Made by a program: the position numbers and the translations under genes
Notes under the pieces: generated by a model
Told to the model about the DNA's origin: nothing
Databases searched by the model: none
What the model saw: only the letters and a program-made list of their open reading frames with translations
Shown: one piece after another, positions 12,261-22,273 of the stretch
Position numbering within the stretch: position 1 is the first letter of the stretch
How the letters are laid out: every line of letters begins with the position of its first letter
Source of the DNA: Pseudomonas sp.
GTDB taxonomy: Bacteria > Pseudomonadota > Gammaproteobacteria > Pseudomonadales > Pseudomonadaceae
DNA: 64,000 bases
Reading direction: 5' to 3'
Assembly (NCBI GenBank): GCA_030699825.1
Contig: JAUYKV010000048.1
Coordinates: 62,001-126,000 of the forward strand

Positions 12261-12983
12261 CTAGGCGCTACCCAAGGTCTGTATCGCCAAACCGGGGAAG
12301 TCGGTAATCAGGCTGTCCACGCCGAAATCGGCGAGTCGGCGCATCAGTGCCGGCTCGTTGACCGTCCAGACCGAGACATGCAAGCCGGCTTTCTGCGCTT
12401 TCAACAGGCGTTCCGGGGTGCACAGGGTCCAGTTCAGCGCCAGCAAGCTGCAGCCATGGTGCTGGGCCACTTTCAGCGGGTCGAGCCAGGCGTATTCCGC
12501 CACCAGGCCGCGGGCAAGCTGCGGTGTCAGCCGCTTGAGCGCACTCAGCACTTCCCGTGAGCTCGAGGTGACCGTGACTTTATCGGTCAGCTCATAGCGC
12601 GCGGTCAGCTCGGCAATCGCCTCGACCATACGCGCGGCGCGGACTTTGGAGGCGCTCTTGACTTCCAGTTGCCAGTGCTCGAAGTCGCATTGCTCGAACA
12701 GTTCGGCCAGGCGAGGGATCGGGCAGGGGGTTTTCCAGCCGGGTCCTCCTTTGCGCGCGTCATAGCGCACCAGATCGGCGGCATCGTGTTCGACCACCTT
12801 GCCGCGATGGCCGGTGGTGCGCTTCAGGGTCGGGTCATGAATCACCATCAACTCGCCGTCGCGTGACTGGTGCAGGTCCAGTTCGCAGCGGCGCACACCA
12901 TGCTCCAGGCACTGCTGGAAGCTGGTCAGGGTGTTTTCCGGTGCTTCGCCTTTGGCGCCGCGGTGGCCGTAGATCAGGGTCAC
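12261..12983 (-). CDS. Glycerophosphodiester phosphodiesterase, cytoplasmic type
   Basis: GDPD-family enzyme hydrolysing glycerophosphodiesters to glycerol-3-phosphate and an alcohol. The 240-aa product lacks a signal peptide, as in UgpQ. Catalytic and metal-binding signatures are visible: YGHRGAKGEAPENT (His and Glu near the N-terminus), CELDLHQSRDGELMVIHD (Glu/Asp and second His), LEVKSA, and the C-terminal VSVWTVNEP and LITDFPG. The start overlaps the end of the next upstream gene by 4 nt, so the two are co-transcribed. Confidence 0.9.
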   Translation of the reverse strand: MTLIYGHRGAKGEAPENTLTSFQQCLEHGVRRCELDLHQSRDGELMVIHDPTLKRTTGHRGKVVEHDAADLVRYDARKGGPGWKTPCPIPRLAELFEQCDFEHWQLEVKSASKVRAARMVEAIAELTARYELTDKVTVTSSSREVLSALKRLTPQLARGLVAEYAWLDPLKVAQHHGCSLLALNWTLCTPERLLKAQKAGLHVSVWTVNEPALMRRLADFGVDSLITDFPGLAIQTLGSA

Positions 12984-13282
12984 GGTTGCTCCTTTGCGGG
13001 GTCACTGGTGCGCGGTTGATGGTGGCGCACGCTGTTGATCACATGGTCGTATTCGAAATACACGCTGAACTCGCGGTAATCCCAGCGGCTAATCGGCGGG
13101 TTGCCGACCGCAGGGTGTTCTTCGTCGGCCAGGCCGAAGCGCTCCAGCACCAAGCGCCGCGGTTCGCCGCGCTGCGGCAGTTGCACGCTGGTGGCGCCTT
13201 GCTGGCCGAGGGGGATCTGCAGGGTGTCGGCGTTGGCGCCGAACGGCAGGCAAAGGATCAAGGCCAGGAAAAGGCGGGGCAT
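12980..13282 (-). CDS. Small exported protein of unknown function
   Basis: A 100-aa protein with a signal peptide (MPRLFLALILCLPFGANA), then a domain containing LQIPLGQQGATSVQLPQRGE, VLERFGLADEEHPAVG and ISRWDYREFSVYFEYDHVI. It is therefore likely periplasmic. The internal ATG is preferred to an upstream GTG because it begins a good signal peptide and has a purine-rich site (GAGAAG) just ahead. Similar small proteins precede the phosphodiesterase gene in other Pseudomonas as far as I recall; no function is known to me. It overlaps the phosphodiesterase gene by 4 nt and follows the PilZ-domain gene by 13 nt. Confidence 0.75.
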   Translation of the reverse strand: MPRLFLALILCLPFGANADTLQIPLGQQGATSVQLPQRGEPRRLVLERFGLADEEHPAVGNPPISRWDYREFSVYFEYDHVINSVRHHQPRTSDPAKEQP

Positions 13283-13295
13283 GGGCTTCTCGTCA

Positions 13296-13874
13296 CTAAG
13301 GCTGGGGCTGTTCACGGGCCTGGCGGCGCTCCAGGGCTTGGCGCTGGAGGATATGCCGGGCCAGTAACTGGCGCTGGGCGTCGGTCAAGGCCTCGAACTC
13401 GGTGCCGATCTCGAACTGTTGCTCGGCGAGCGCCTGGCAGTGAATCACCTTGGCCCGCAACAGCAGGCCGAGTGCCTGCGGCATCAGCACTATCTTGATC
13501 GCCAGATGGCTGCCGATGGTTAGGTTTTGGCTGCTGGTGAAACTCACGCCGCCCTCGGACAGGCACACCCGCCGCGGTGTGCCGATGTCGCGCAACAGGC
13601 TCTGGGCCACGGCCTGGCCGAGCAGGTCGATGCGCTTGTTGATCACCTTGAGGTAGTTGGCCAGGGTGCGGTCGCGCTCGCTGATATGGCGCAGCAGGTG
13701 CTGTGACTCGAAGTCGAGCAGGTGCAACTCGCTGAGCAGATTGAACAGCGGCGAGCTGTCGTGAAGTTCGCCGCTGGCCAGCGCCTCGGCGCCCGACAGC
13801 GGGGTGAATTCCAGTGCGATCGTATCCTCGATACGATAGTATTCGCGGCGGTCATCTTCATCTTGGATCGACAT
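13296..13874 (-). CDS. PilZ domain-containing protein, probable c-di-GMP receptor
   Basis: A 192-aa cytoplasmic protein with a C-terminal PilZ domain. The N-terminal DDRREYYRIED includes an RxxxR motif and VCLSEGGVSF matches the second part of the c-di-GMP binding signature (D/NxSxxG), so ligand binding is plausible. The middle segment (residues ~40-95) looks helical and coiled (LHLLDFESQHLLRHISERDR). It is the first gene of a three-gene minus-strand unit with the small exported protein and the phosphodiesterase. Its start faces lolC across a 95-bp divergent promoter region. Confidence 0.85.
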   Translation of the reverse strand: MSIQDEDDRREYYRIEDTIALEFTPLSGAEALASGELHDSSPLFNLLSELHLLDFESQHLLRHISERDRTLANYLKVINKRIDLLGQAVAQSLLRDIGTPRRVCLSEGGVSFTSSQNLTIGSHLAIKIVLMPQALGLLLRAKVIHCQALAEQQFEIGTEFEALTDAQRQLLARHILQRQALERRQAREQPQP

Positions 13875-13969
13875 GGCGAACCCATGGCAGCAGTAGTGGT
13901 CTGAGTGTAAGGCCGCTGGCCAGGCCCCGCCACAAGGACGTTCCTCTTTCCCGCGAATCAGCCCCCGAC

Positions 13970-15220
13970 ATGTTCAGACCTCTGTTCGTTTATATAGGTA
14001 CGCGTTACACACGCGCCAAACGCCGCAATCACTTCGTGTCCTTTATTTCCCTGACCTCGATGATCGGGCTGGCACTCGGTGTGCTCGTGATGATCGTGGT
14101 GCTGTCGGTGATGAACGGCTTCGACCACGAGATGCGCACGCGGGTGCTGGGTATGGTGCCGCACGCCACTGTCGAGTCGGCGACGGCCATCGATGATTGG
14201 CGCAGCCTCGCCGACACCGCGCTGGAGAACCCGCAGGTATTGGCCGTTGCGCCATTCAGCCAGATGCAGGGCTTGCTCACCCATGAGGGCAAGGTGCAGA
14301 AGGTGTTGATCAACGCCGTCGACCCGCTCGAGGAAGCGAAGGTTTCGATCATCGGCGATTTCTTTCAGCAGGGCCGCTTGCAAGACCTCGAACCCGGCGC
14401 CTTCGGCATCGTCATTGGCGACAAGGCCGCCGCCAAGCTGGGCGTGAGCCTGGGCGAGAAGATCACCTTCGTCGCGCCCGAGGTCACGGTTACGCCGGCG
14501 GGCATGTTTCCGCGGCTCAAGCGTTTCACTGTGGTAGGCATCTTTCATGTCGGCGCCGGGGAGATCGATGGTCACGTGGCGATGACCCATGTACAGGATC
14601 TGGCGCGCTTGCAGCGCCGCCAAGCGGATCAGGTGCAGGGCATCCGCCTGAAGGTCGCCGATCTGTTCCAGGCGCCGCGCACGGCCTGGGAGTTGGCGCA
14701 GGCCCTGGGCGAGCGCGACTATTACGCCCGCGACTGGACCCGCACCCACGGCAACCTGTATCAGGCGATCCGCATGGAGAAGGCCATGATCGGCCTGCTG
14801 CTGCTGCTGATAGTCGCAGTTGCCGCGTTCAACATCATCTCGACCCTGGTCATGGTGGTGACGGACAAGAAGGGCGACATCGCCATCCTGCGCACCATCG
14901 GTGCTACGCCTGGGCAAATCATGGCCATCTTCATGGTCCAGGGCACGGTGATCGGCGTGGTCGGCACTCTTATCGGCGCGTTGCTGGGGATCTTCGCGGC
15001 ACTCAATGTCAGTGCCGGTATCGCTGCGCTGGAGCGTGCGCTGGGCATGCGCTTTCTCAATGCAGACGTCTATTTCATCGACTACCTGCCAGCGCAACTG
15101 ATGCTCGCGGATGTATTGCTGGTCTGCGCCGCTGCGCTGGTTCTGAGTTTTCTCGCCACCCTTTATCCAGCCTGGCGCGCGGCGCGTACCCAGCCCGCGG
15201 AGGCACTACGCTATGAGTGA
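13970..15220 (+). CDS. lolC: Lipoprotein-releasing ABC transporter permease LolC/LolE (first copy)
   Basis: Inner-membrane permease of the LolCDE complex that extracts outer-membrane lipoproteins from the inner membrane and passes them to LolA. At 416 aa it has an N-terminal transmembrane helix ([20 protein letters not shown]), a large periplasmic domain, and three C-terminal helices with a FtsX-type domain ([16 protein letters not shown]). It shares most of its length with the third gene of the operon, a family-typical paralogous pair. The ATG giving [20 protein letters not shown] is chosen by comparison with that paralogue. Confidence 0.93.
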   Translation: MFRPLFVYIGTRYTRAKRRNHFVSFISLTSMIGLALGVLVMIVVLSVMNGFDHEMRTRVLGMVPHATVESATAIDDWRSLADTALENPQVLAVAPFSQMQGLLTHEGKVQKVLINAVDPLEEAKVSIIGDFFQQGRLQDLEPGAFGIVIGDKAAAKLGVSLGEKITFVAPEVTVTPAGMFPRLKRFTVVGIFHVGAGEIDGHVAMTHVQDLARLQRRQADQVQGIRLKVADLFQAPRTAWELAQALGERDYYARDWTRTHGNLYQAIRMEKAMIGLLLLLIVAVAAFNIISTLVMVVTDKKGDIAILRTIGATPGQIMAIFMVQGTVIGVVGTLIGALLGIFAALNVSAGIAALERALGMRFLNADVYFIDYLPAQLMLADVLLVCAAALVLSFLATLYPAWRAARTQPAEALRYE

Positions 15221-15228
15221 ATTGGGTT

Positions 15229-15927
15229 ATGAGTGATCAGGTTATGCAAGAGCGTGCTGTGTTGAGTTGCCGCAACCTCGGCAAAAGCTACGAGGAAGGC
15301 CCGCAGTCGGTGGTGGTGCTGGAAGGCCTGCAGCTGGAACTGCACCCCGGCGAGCGGGTGGCGATAGTCGGCAGTTCGGGCTCGGGCAAGAGCACCTTGC
15401 TGAATATGCTCGGTGGCCTGGATACGCCCAGTAGCGGCAGCGTCTGGCTGGCGGGCGAGGAGCTGTCGGCGCTGAGCGAGAAGGCGCGTGGCTTGCTGCG
15501 CAACCGTTCGCTGGGTTTCGTCTATCAGTTCCATCACCTGTTGCCGGAGTTCACGGCGCTGGAAAACGTCTGCATGCCACTGCTGATCGGGCGTACGCCG
15601 ATTGCCGAGGCGCGTCAGCGGGCGACCGCGCTGCTCGAGCGGGTCGGGCTTGGCCATCGCCTGGCGCACAAACCGGCGGAGCTGTCCGGTGGCGAGCGCC
15701 AGCGCGTGGCGATTGCCCGGGCCCTGGTCAATCGACCCGGCCTGGTGCTGCTCGATGAGCCTACCGGCAACCTCGATCATCACACCGCCCAGGGCATTCA
15801 GGATCTGATGCGGGAATTGAGCAGCGCGTCGCGCACCGCCTTCCTGGTGGTGACCCACGACCTGGAGCTGGCTCAGCAGATGGACCGTATCCTGCGCCTG
15901 GAAGACGGCAAGTTGGTGGCCGCCTGA
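15229..15927 (+). CDS. lolD: Lipoprotein-releasing system ATP-binding protein LolD
   Basis: ABC ATPase powering LolCDE. Walker A is [12 protein letters not shown], the signature motif [15 protein letters not shown], Walker [13 protein letters not shown], followed by the switch His in VVTHD. Several starts are possible close to the lolC stop: GTG at 15217, ATG at 15229 and ATG at 15244. The last would give the 227 residues usual in this genus; 15229 is used here as the first ATG. It overlaps the next gene by one base (TGATG). Confidence 0.94.
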   Translation: MSDQVMQERAVLSCRNLGKSYEEGPQSVVVLEGLQLELHPGERVAIVGSSGSGKSTLLNMLGGLDTPSSGSVWLAGEELSALSEKARGLLRNRSLGFVYQFHHLLPEFTALENVCMPLLIGRTPIAEARQRATALLERVGLGHRLAHKPAELSGGERQRVAIARALVNRPGLVLLDEPTGNLDHHTAQGIQDLMRELSSASRTAFLVVTHDLELAQQMDRILRLEDGKLVAA

Positions 15928-17171
15928 TGTTTCGCCCTCTGAGCCTGTACATCGGTACCCGCTACACTCGGGCCAAGCGGCGCAACCATTTCATTTCCTT
16001 TATTTCCCTGACCTCGATGATCGGTCTCGCCCTGGGTGTGTTGGCGATGATCGTAGTGCTGTCGGTGATGAATGGTTTTCAGAAGGAAATGAGCTCGCGG
16101 ATCCTCGGCCTGGTGCCGCATGCGGCGATCTTCGGGGACCAGCCACTGGATGATTGGCAGGCGGTGGCCGCGGCTGCCAAGCGCAATCCACAAGTGCTGG
16201 CCGCCGTGCCCTTTGCCGAGCTGGAAGGTATGTTGTCCTACCGCGGCGCGATGCAGCCGATTCAGTTGCAGGGCATCGATCCCGCGCTGGAGTCGCAGGT
16301 GTCGATCATTGCCGAGCACATGACCCAGGGCCGTCTGGGCGATCTGCAGGCCGGCGAGTTCGGTGTGGTGATCGGCGAAATTACCGCCCGGCGCTTTCAA
16401 CTGAAGCTCGGCGACCGCTTGGCGCTGATCGTGCCCGAGGCCAGTTCGGTGCCCGGTGGTATCACGCCGCGGATGCAGGCGGTCAATGTGGTCGGGGTGT
16501 TCAAGGTCGGTGCCGAGCTGGACGGCTCGCTGGCCTTGCTGCATGTCGCCGATGCCGCGCAGATCCAGCGCTTGCAGCCGGGCCAGGTGCCCGGTGTGCG
16601 TTTGAAATTGCAAGATTTGTATCAGGCGCCGCAGGTGTCGGCCGCCATCGTCAGCGAGCTGGGCGAGGGCTATCGAGCCAGCGACTGGACGCTGACCCAG
16701 GGCAGCCTGTTCAGTGCCATGAAGATGGAAAAGACCATGATCGGCTTGCTGTTGCTGCTGATCGTGGCGGTGGCCGCGTTCAATATCATTGCCACCTTGA
16801 TTATGGTGGTCGCCGACAAGGGGGCTGATATCGCCATCCTGCGTACCCTGGGCGCGACCCCCGGGCAGATCATGGGCATCTTCATGGTGCAGGGCACGGT
16901 GATCGGGGTGGTCGGCACGCTGATCGGTGCCGTGCTGGGCATCGTGGCGGCGCTGAATGTCAGTCAGCTAGTCGGCTGGATCGAGCGTCTCAGTGGCCAG
17001 CAGGTACTCAGCTCGGATGTCTACTTCATCAGCAATCTGCCGTCCGAGTTGCAGCTTGCCGATGTGCTGCTGATCTGCGGCGCGGCCTTCGCCCTGAGCT
17101 TTCTCGCGACCCTCTATCCGTCCTGGCGTGCAGCGGGGATCCAGCCGGCGGAAGCCTTGCGCTACGAATGA
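15927..17171 (+). CDS. lolE: Lipoprotein-releasing ABC transporter permease LolC/LolE (second copy)
   Basis: Second membrane permease of LolCDE, 414 aa, with the same architecture as the first: N-terminal helix ([20 protein letters not shown]), periplasmic domain, and C-terminal membrane block with [19 protein letters not shown]. Starts at the ATG overlapping the lolD stop. Which of the two permeases is LolC and which LolE cannot be fixed from sequence reading alone. A terminator follows closely. Confidence 0.92.
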   Translation: MFRPLSLYIGTRYTRAKRRNHFISFISLTSMIGLALGVLAMIVVLSVMNGFQKEMSSRILGLVPHAAIFGDQPLDDWQAVAAAAKRNPQVLAAVPFAELEGMLSYRGAMQPIQLQGIDPALESQVSIIAEHMTQGRLGDLQAGEFGVVIGEITARRFQLKLGDRLALIVPEASSVPGGITPRMQAVNVVGVFKVGAELDGSLALLHVADAAQIQRLQPGQVPGVRLKLQDLYQAPQVSAAIVSELGEGYRASDWTLTQGSLFSAMKMEKTMIGLLLLLIVAVAAFNIIATLIMVVADKGADIAILRTLGATPGQIMGIFMVQGTVIGVVGTLIGAVLGIVAALNVSQLVGWIERLSGQQVLSSDVYFISNLPSELQLADVLLICGAAFALSFLATLYPSWRAAGIQPAEALRYE

Positions 17172-17189
17172 GCTAGTCTCTCTGAAACG

Positions 17190-17219
17190 AAAAAGCCGTT
17201 ACTCGAGTAACGGTTTTTT
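17190..17219. terminator. Rho-independent terminator after lolCDE
   Basis: Perfect palindrome CCGTTACTCGAGTAACGG (17196-17213), preceded by AAAAAG and followed by TTTTTT. Convergent with the minus-strand DUF2062 gene, so probably used from both sides. Confidence 0.9.
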
Positions 17220-17223
17220 GCTT

Positions 17224-17757
17224 TCAGTCATCGGGTTTGTTGATCCGGCGTTGTTCCTGACGTTTGCGCCAACTGCGCCTTACCCACCAGTGCCAGTAGG
17301 TATTGGTGGCCAGGTAACCGAGTCCTGCCAAGAGCAAACCGAGAACGAACGAGCCAAGGAGCAGGGGCTGCCAGTGGGTCTGCAGCATATGGCCGACCCA
17401 GCTCAGGGTGATCTGGTCGGGCATGCGCAGAGTGGGGGTGCTGGTCATCCAGGCGCCGAACTTGTAGCTGCAATAGAACACCGGCGGCATGGTAATCGGG
17501 TTGGTCAGCCAGACCAGGCCAACGGAGATGGGCAGGTTGGCGCGTGCGGGAATGGCGACCAATGCGGCGGCGGCCATTTGCATGGGCATGGGGATCATCG
17601 CCCAGAACAGGCCAATGGCCACGGCGCGCGCCACCGAGTGGCGGTTGAGGTGCCAGAGGTTGGGGTCGTGAATAAGCGCGCCGAGAAAGCGCAGAGATTT
17701 GTTGGCCTTGATGCGGTCCGGGTGCGGCATGTAGCGCTTGAAGAAACGACGCGGCAT
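17224..17757 (-). CDS. DUF2062 domain-containing membrane protein
   Basis: A 177-aa protein with two or three hydrophobic segments (AVAIGLFWAMIPMPMQMAAA and the C-terminal PLLLGSFVLGLLLAGLGY) and the DUF2062 hallmark NLPISVGLVWLTNPITMPPVFY. It starts MPRRFFKRYMPHPDRIKANK, typical of the family. Function is unknown. The C-terminus is strongly basic (RRSWRKRQEQRRINK). Adjacent to comEC in divergent orientation, with 139 bp between the two. Confidence 0.85.
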   Translation of the reverse strand: MPRRFFKRYMPHPDRIKANKSLRFLGALIHDPNLWHLNRHSVARAVAIGLFWAMIPMPMQMAAAALVAIPARANLPISVGLVWLTNPITMPPVFYCSYKFGAWMTSTPTLRMPDQITLSWVGHMLQTHWQPLLLGSFVLGLLLAGLGYLATNTYWHWWVRRSWRKRQEQRRINKPDD

Positions 17758-17896
17758 CGTGGCTCTCTGGCAGGCTAAAAGCGCCGATATTATGCACAGA
17801 TTTGCCGTGGGCCGCTTTCACACTTTGTCACAGCAAATTAAGTGAAGGCTGCTGGTTGGGTTGGATCCATGGAGTCGGATCTCAAGGAGTGGGGTT

Positions 17897-20122
17897 ATGC
17901 GCATAGGGATGTCGGCGCTGGTGGCGGGTTTGCTCCTGTTACGATTCTTGCCGGTTTTGCCGCCGGTCTGGTTGCTATGGCTGCTGCCGGTCCTGGGGCT
18001 GATGTTGCTGCCATTTCGCAGTTATCCCCTGGCATTCTTCCTGTTTGGTCTCAGCTGGGCCGGTATCTCGGCGCAGTCGGCGCTGGACGACAGGCTGGCG
18101 CCGCAACTCGATGGCCGCACCCTGTGGCTGCAAGGGCAGGTGGTCGGCCTGCCCGATAGGGGCGATGGGGTGGTCAGGTTTCAACTGCAGCAGGCCGAGT
18201 CGCGGCGAGCCCGGTTGCCGCAGCTGCTGCGTCTGGCCTGGTATGGCGGCCCCGAGCTGCGGGCCGGCGAGACCTGGCGCCTGGCGGTGCGCCTCAAACG
18301 GCCCCATGGTCTGGTCAATCCGCAGTCATTCGATTACGAGGCCTGGCTACTGGCGCAACGCATTGGCGCGACCGGCACGGTCAAGAGCGGCCAGCTGCTG
18401 AGTGCCGCCAGCGGGCCTGGGAGTTGGCGCGACGGCTTGCGCCAGCGCCTGCTCGCCGTCGATGCCCATGGCCGCGAGGGGGCGCTGGCGGCCCTGGTAC
18501 TGGGTGATGGCTCCGGTCTGTCGGTGGCCGATTGGCGCGTGCTGCAAGACACCGGCACGGTGCACTTGCTGGTGATCTCCGGCCAGCATATCGGCCTGCT
18601 GGCTGCGCTCTTGTATGGCTTGATTGCCGGCTTGGCCCGGCTGGGCTGGTGGCCGCGGCGATGGCCGTGGCTGCCCTGGGCCTGCGGTCTGGCCTTTGCC
18701 GGTGCCCTTGGCTACGGCCTGTTGGCAGGCTTCGAGGTGCCGGTGCGGCGTGCCTGCGTGATGGTCGGCCTGGTGCTGCTGTGGCGTTGGCGCTTCCGCC
18801 ATCTCGGGGTGTTCTTGCCATTGTTGGTCGCTCTAGTCGCGGTCTTGCTGCTGGAGCCCCTGGCCAGCTTGCAGCCGGGCTTCTGGCTGTCCTTCGGCGC
18901 CGTACTGTTGTTGGTCCTGATTTTCAGTGGCCGGCTGGGCGCCTGGCCGTGGTGGCAATCGCTGGGGCGGGCGCAGTGGGCGATGGCCGTCGGGCTGCTG
19001 CCGCTGTTGCTGGCCTTGGGTTTGCCGGTCAGTGCCAGCGGTCCGCTGGCCAATCTGCTTGCCGTACCCTGGGTCGGCCTGGCGGTGGTGCCGCTGGCGT
19101 TGTTGGGAACCTTGCTCTTGCCGCTGCCCTGGCTGGGCGAGGCACTGCTATGGCTGGCCGGTGGCTTGCTCAAGCTGCTGTTCATGCTGCTGGCGCAGAT
19201 TGCCACCTGGCTACCGGCCTGGTTGCCCGAGACATTACCGCTCTGGGCTTGGTTGCTGGTGGCGCTAGGGACTTTGCTGTTGTTGCTGCCGGCCGGCATG
19301 CCATTGCGCAGCCTGGGCTGGATTCTACTGCTGCCCCTGTTCTATACCGAGGTACAGCGGCCGGCCGATGGCCAGGCCGAGGTGTGGGTGCTGGACGTTG
19401 GCCAGGGCCTGGCGGTCTTGCTGCGCACCCGCGAGCACGCGCTGCTGTATGACGCCGGGCCGCGCTTCGGCGATTTCGACATGGGCGAGCGTGTGGTGCT
19501 GCCGTCGCTGCGTGGCCTGGGGGTAGCGCAGCTGGATATGTTGCTGATCAGCCATGCCGACAACGATCACGCCGGCGGTGCGCTGGCGATTCGGCGGGGC
19601 ATGGCGGTCAGGCAGGTGGTGAGCGGCGAGGCCGCGGTACTGCCCGCGATGCTCCGGGCCGAGGCCTGTGAGTCGGGGCGCAGCTGGCAATGGGATGGGG
19701 TGCGCTTCACGACCTGGCACTGGGCGGGGGCGACGGATGGCAACCAGGCCTCCTGCGTATTGCTGATCGAGGCGGCTGGCGAGCGCCTGCTACTGACGGG
19801 TGATATCGACAGCAGCGCCGAGCGTGCACTGCTCGACAGTGGCCTGGATGTTCGCGCGCACTGGTTGTTGGCGCCGCACCATGGCAGTCGCAGCTCTTCC
19901 TCACAGGCCTTGCTGGATGCAGTGGCGCCGCGCGCCGCGCTGATTTCCCGCGGCCGGCACAATGCCTTCGGTCATCCTCATGCCGCTGTGGTGGCGCGTT
20001 ACGAGGCGCTGTTCGCGCGGCTCTATGACACGGTCGAGCACGGCGCCGTGCGCATTCGCCTGGGCGCCTTCGCCCAAGGGCAAGGGTTGCGCGAGCGCGC
20101 ACGGTTTTGGCGAGAAAAATGA
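17897..20122 (+). CDS. comEC: DNA internalisation-related competence protein ComEC/Rec2
   Basis: Predicted inner-membrane channel that carries single-stranded DNA into the cytoplasm during transformation. It has 741 aa: N-terminal helices and OB-like DUF4131 region, central competence domain with many membrane segments (HLLVISGQHIGLLAALLYGL), and a C-terminal metallo-beta-lactamase-like domain (VLDVGQGLAVLLRT, LISHADNDHAGGALAI, LLTGDIDS, LLAPHHGSRSSSS). The start has AAGGAG 7 nt upstream and is preferred to a longer frame. Codon and base composition are like the neighbours. Presence does not prove natural competence. Confidence 0.92.
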   Translation: MRIGMSALVAGLLLLRFLPVLPPVWLLWLLPVLGLMLLPFRSYPLAFFLFGLSWAGISAQSALDDRLAPQLDGRTLWLQGQVVGLPDRGDGVVRFQLQQAESRRARLPQLLRLAWYGGPELRAGETWRLAVRLKRPHGLVNPQSFDYEAWLLAQRIGATGTVKSGQLLSAASGPGSWRDGLRQRLLAVDAHGREGALAALVLGDGSGLSVADWRVLQDTGTVHLLVISGQHIGLLAALLYGLIAGLARLGWWPRRWPWLPWACGLAFAGALGYGLLAGFEVPVRRACVMVGLVLLWRWRFRHLGVFLPLLVALVAVLLLEPLASLQPGFWLSFGAVLLLVLIFSGRLGAWPWWQSLGRAQWAMAVGLLPLLLALGLPVSASGPLANLLAVPWVGLAVVPLALLGTLLLPLPWLGEALLWLAGGLLKLLFMLLAQIATWLPAWLPETLPLWAWLLVALGTLLLLLPAGMPLRSLGWILLLPLFYTEVQRPADGQAEVWVLDVGQGLAVLLRTREHALLYDAGPRFGDFDMGERVVLPSLRGLGVAQLDMLLISHADNDHAGGALAIRRGMAVRQVVSGEAAVLPAMLRAEACESGRSWQWDGVRFTTWHWAGATDGNQASCVLLIEAAGERLLLTGDIDSSAERALLDSGLDVRAHWLLAPHHGSRSSSSQALLDAVAPRAALISRGRHNAFGHPHAAVVARYEALFARLYDTVEHGAVRIRLGAFAQGQGLRERARFWREK

Positions 20123-20194
20123 GAACCGCGGCGGTCGGCGCCATGTCGCCCCTATGCTAGAGTGGCGCCACTTTTCCAAAGGGGATGTGTCACC

Positions 20195-20827
20195 GTGTGG
20201 GAACTGGTTAAAGCTGGCGGCTGGATAATGCTGCCGATCATGCTCTGCTCTATCGTTGCGCTCGGCATTATTGCCGAGCGTCTGTGGACGCTACGGCCCA
20301 GCCGCATCACACCACCGCATCTGCTCGGTCAGGTGTGGCGCTGGATCAAGGATAAAAAGCTGAACAACCAGAAGCTCAAGGAGTTGCGTGCCAACTCGCC
20401 CTTGGGACAGATTCTGGCTGCCGGCCTGGCCAACTCCAAGCATGGTCGCGAGATCATGAAAGAGTGCATCGAAGAGGCGGCCGCGCGGGTTATCCACGAT
20501 CTGGAACGCTACCTCAATGCCCTGGGCACTATCGCCGGTATCGCGCCGCTGCTCGGTTTGCTCGGCACCGTGCTGGGCATGATCGAGATCTTCAGCTCCT
20601 TCATGGGTTCGGGCATGGCCAATGCGGCGCTGCTCGCTGCGGGTATTTCCAAGGCATTGATCACCACGGCGGCCGGTTTGATGGTGGCCATTCCAGCGTT
20701 GTTCTTTCACCGCTACCTGCAGCGTCGGGTCGATGAGCTGGTGGTCGGCATGGAACAGGAAGCGATCAAGCTGGTAGAAGTGGTGCAGGGTGATCGTGAC
20801 GTCGATTTTGCTGAGGGCAAGGCGTGA
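20195..20827 (+). CDS. exbB: MotA/TolQ/ExbB proton channel family protein
   Basis: Inner-membrane proton-channel subunit, 210 aa, with an N-terminal helix (GGWIMLPIMLCSIVALGIIA) and two later helices (LGTIAGIAPLLGLLGTVLGM and AGISKALITTAAGLMVAIPA), the ExbB/TolQ arrangement. The GTG start with AAAGGGGA upstream gives a protein starting MWELVKAGG, as in homologues; an upstream in-frame extension of 11 residues is rejected. It overlaps exbD by 4 nt and heads the operon exbB-exbD-lpxK-trm112-kdsB-ptp-murB. Partner TonB is not in this window. Confidence 0.88.
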   Translation: MWELVKAGGWIMLPIMLCSIVALGIIAERLWTLRPSRITPPHLLGQVWRWIKDKKLNNQKLKELRANSPLGQILAAGLANSKHGREIMKECIEEAAARVIHDLERYLNALGTIAGIAPLLGLLGTVLGMIEIFSSFMGSGMANAALLAAGISKALITTAAGLMVAIPALFFHRYLQRRVDELVVGMEQEAIKLVEVVQGDRDVDFAEGKA

Positions 20828-21252
20828 AATTCCGGCGCAAACCGCGGGAGAACGTCGAGATCAACCTGGCTTCGCTGATCGACGTGGTGTTCATCCTGCT
20901 CTTGTTTTTTGTGGTTACCACCACCTTCACCCGTGAGACCCAGCTCAAGGTCGATCTGCCCGAGGCCGCCAGTGGCACGCCGCCGGAGCAGACCGAGCTG
21001 AAGCAGTTGGAGGTGCTGATTGCAGTCGACGGCAGTTATTCGCTGAATGGCAAGCAACTGCTGAAAAGTAACCTGGATGGCTTGATGGCGGCGCTGCAAA
21101 AGGAATCGGCGGGCGATAACAGCTTGCCGCTGACCATCAGTGCCGATGGCAAGACCCCCCATCAGGCGGTGATCACGGCCATGGACGCCGCCGGCAAGTT
21201 GGGCTTTGCCCACCTGCGCATCACCACGGTCGAGGCGCAGGCCGCGCCTTGA
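20824..21252 (+). CDS. exbD: Biopolymer transport protein ExbD/TolR family
   Basis: Energy-transduction partner of the preceding channel, 142 aa, with a short cytoplasmic N-terminus, one transmembrane helix containing the essential Asp ([20 protein letters not shown]) and a periplasmic domain ([21 protein letters not shown]). Translationally coupled to exbB through the GTGA-type overlap. Together with ExbB it would use the proton gradient to drive a TonB- or Tol-like protein. Confidence 0.9.
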   Translation: MKFRRKPRENVEINLASLIDVVFILLLFFVVTTTFTRETQLKVDLPEAASGTPPEQTELKQLEVLIAVDGSYSLNGKQLLKSNLDGLMAALQKESAGDNSLPLTISADGKTPHQAVITAMDAAGKLGFAHLRITTVEAQAAP

Positions 21253-21265
21253 AGGTCGTTTGCCC

Positions 21266-22273
21266 ATGAGCCTGTCTGACCGCCTGCTCGCGGCCTGGTA
21301 TGCCGGGCATCCTGCGCTGGCCCTGCTGCGGCCACTCGAGGGCCTCTACCGTGCGTTGGTAAAACACAAGCGTGCCCGCTTCCTCGCGGGTGAGGGCGAG
21401 ATATACCGCGCTTCGGTGCCGGTCGTGGTAGTGGGCAATATCACCGTCGGTGGCACTGGCAAGACCCCGCTGATCCTCTGGTTGATCGAACATTGCCGCC
21501 AGCGTGGCCTCAGGGTTGGCGTAGTCAGCCGTGGCTACGGCGCCAAACCGCCGCAATTGCCCTGGCGCGTGCAAGCCGATCAAAGCCCCGGCGTTGCCGG
21601 CGACGAGCCGCTGCTGATCGTCCAGCGCAGCGCTGTACCCTTGATGATCGACCCCGATCGCGGGCGTGCGGTGGCCGCTTTGCTGGCAGCCGAGCCGCTG
21701 GATCTGATCCTCAGTGACGATGGCTTGCAGCACTATCGCCTGGCCCGTGATCTGGAGCTGGTGCTGATCGATGCGGCGCGCGGCCTGGGCAATGCACGTT
21801 GCCTGCCTGCCGGGCCGTTGCGCGAGCCGGTCGAGCGCCTGTTGAGTGTCGATGCGCTGCTCTACAACGGTGCCAGCAGCGATCCGCAGGGTGGTTACGC
21901 CTTTGGCTTGCGTCCGCGCGCCCTGGTCAACCTGGGCAGCGGCGAGCAGTACCCGCTGACCCATTTCCCGCCCCGACAGCAGCTGCATGCCGTCGCCGGT
22001 ATCGGTAACCCTCGGCGTTTCTTCAATACGCTCGAAACGCTACACTGGCGGCCGATTCCGCATGCTTTTGCCGACCATGCGCAGTTCAGCGCCGAGCTGC
22101 TGAAATTCAGCCCGGCGTTGCCTGTGGTGATGACGGAAAAGGATGCGGTCAAATGCCGGGCTTTTGCCGCCGAAGACTGGTGGTACCTGGTGGTGGATGC
22201 CGAGCCATCGGCGGCCTTCATTGCCTGGTTCGATGCGCAACTGACTGCTTTGCTGCCTCTAGCAGGCCGTTGA
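21266..22273 (+). CDS. lpxK: Tetraacyldisaccharide 4'-kinase LpxK
   Basis: Inner-membrane-associated kinase phosphorylating the 4' position of the lipid A disaccharide. The Walker A motif is [13 protein letters not shown]; other family stretches are [44 protein letters not shown] and LPAGPLREP. The ATG 13 nt after exbD gives 335 aa, near the usual length. Notably the last four codons and stop lie inside an inserted palindromic repeat element, so the C-terminal residues are element-derived. Sequence otherwise intact. Confidence 0.93.
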   Translation: MSLSDRLLAAWYAGHPALALLRPLEGLYRALVKHKRARFLAGEGEIYRASVPVVVVGNITVGGTGKTPLILWLIEHCRQRGLRVGVVSRGYGAKPPQLPWRVQADQSPGVAGDEPLLIVQRSAVPLMIDPDRGRAVAALLAAEPLDLILSDDGLQHYRLARDLELVLIDAARGLGNARCLPAGPLREPVERLLSVDALLYNGASSDPQGGYAFGLRPRALVNLGSGEQYPLTHFPPRQQLHAVAGIGNPRRFFNTLETLHWRPIPHAFADHAQFSAELLKFSPALPVVMTEKDAVKCRAFAAEDWWYLVVDAEPSAAFIAWFDAQLTALLPLAGR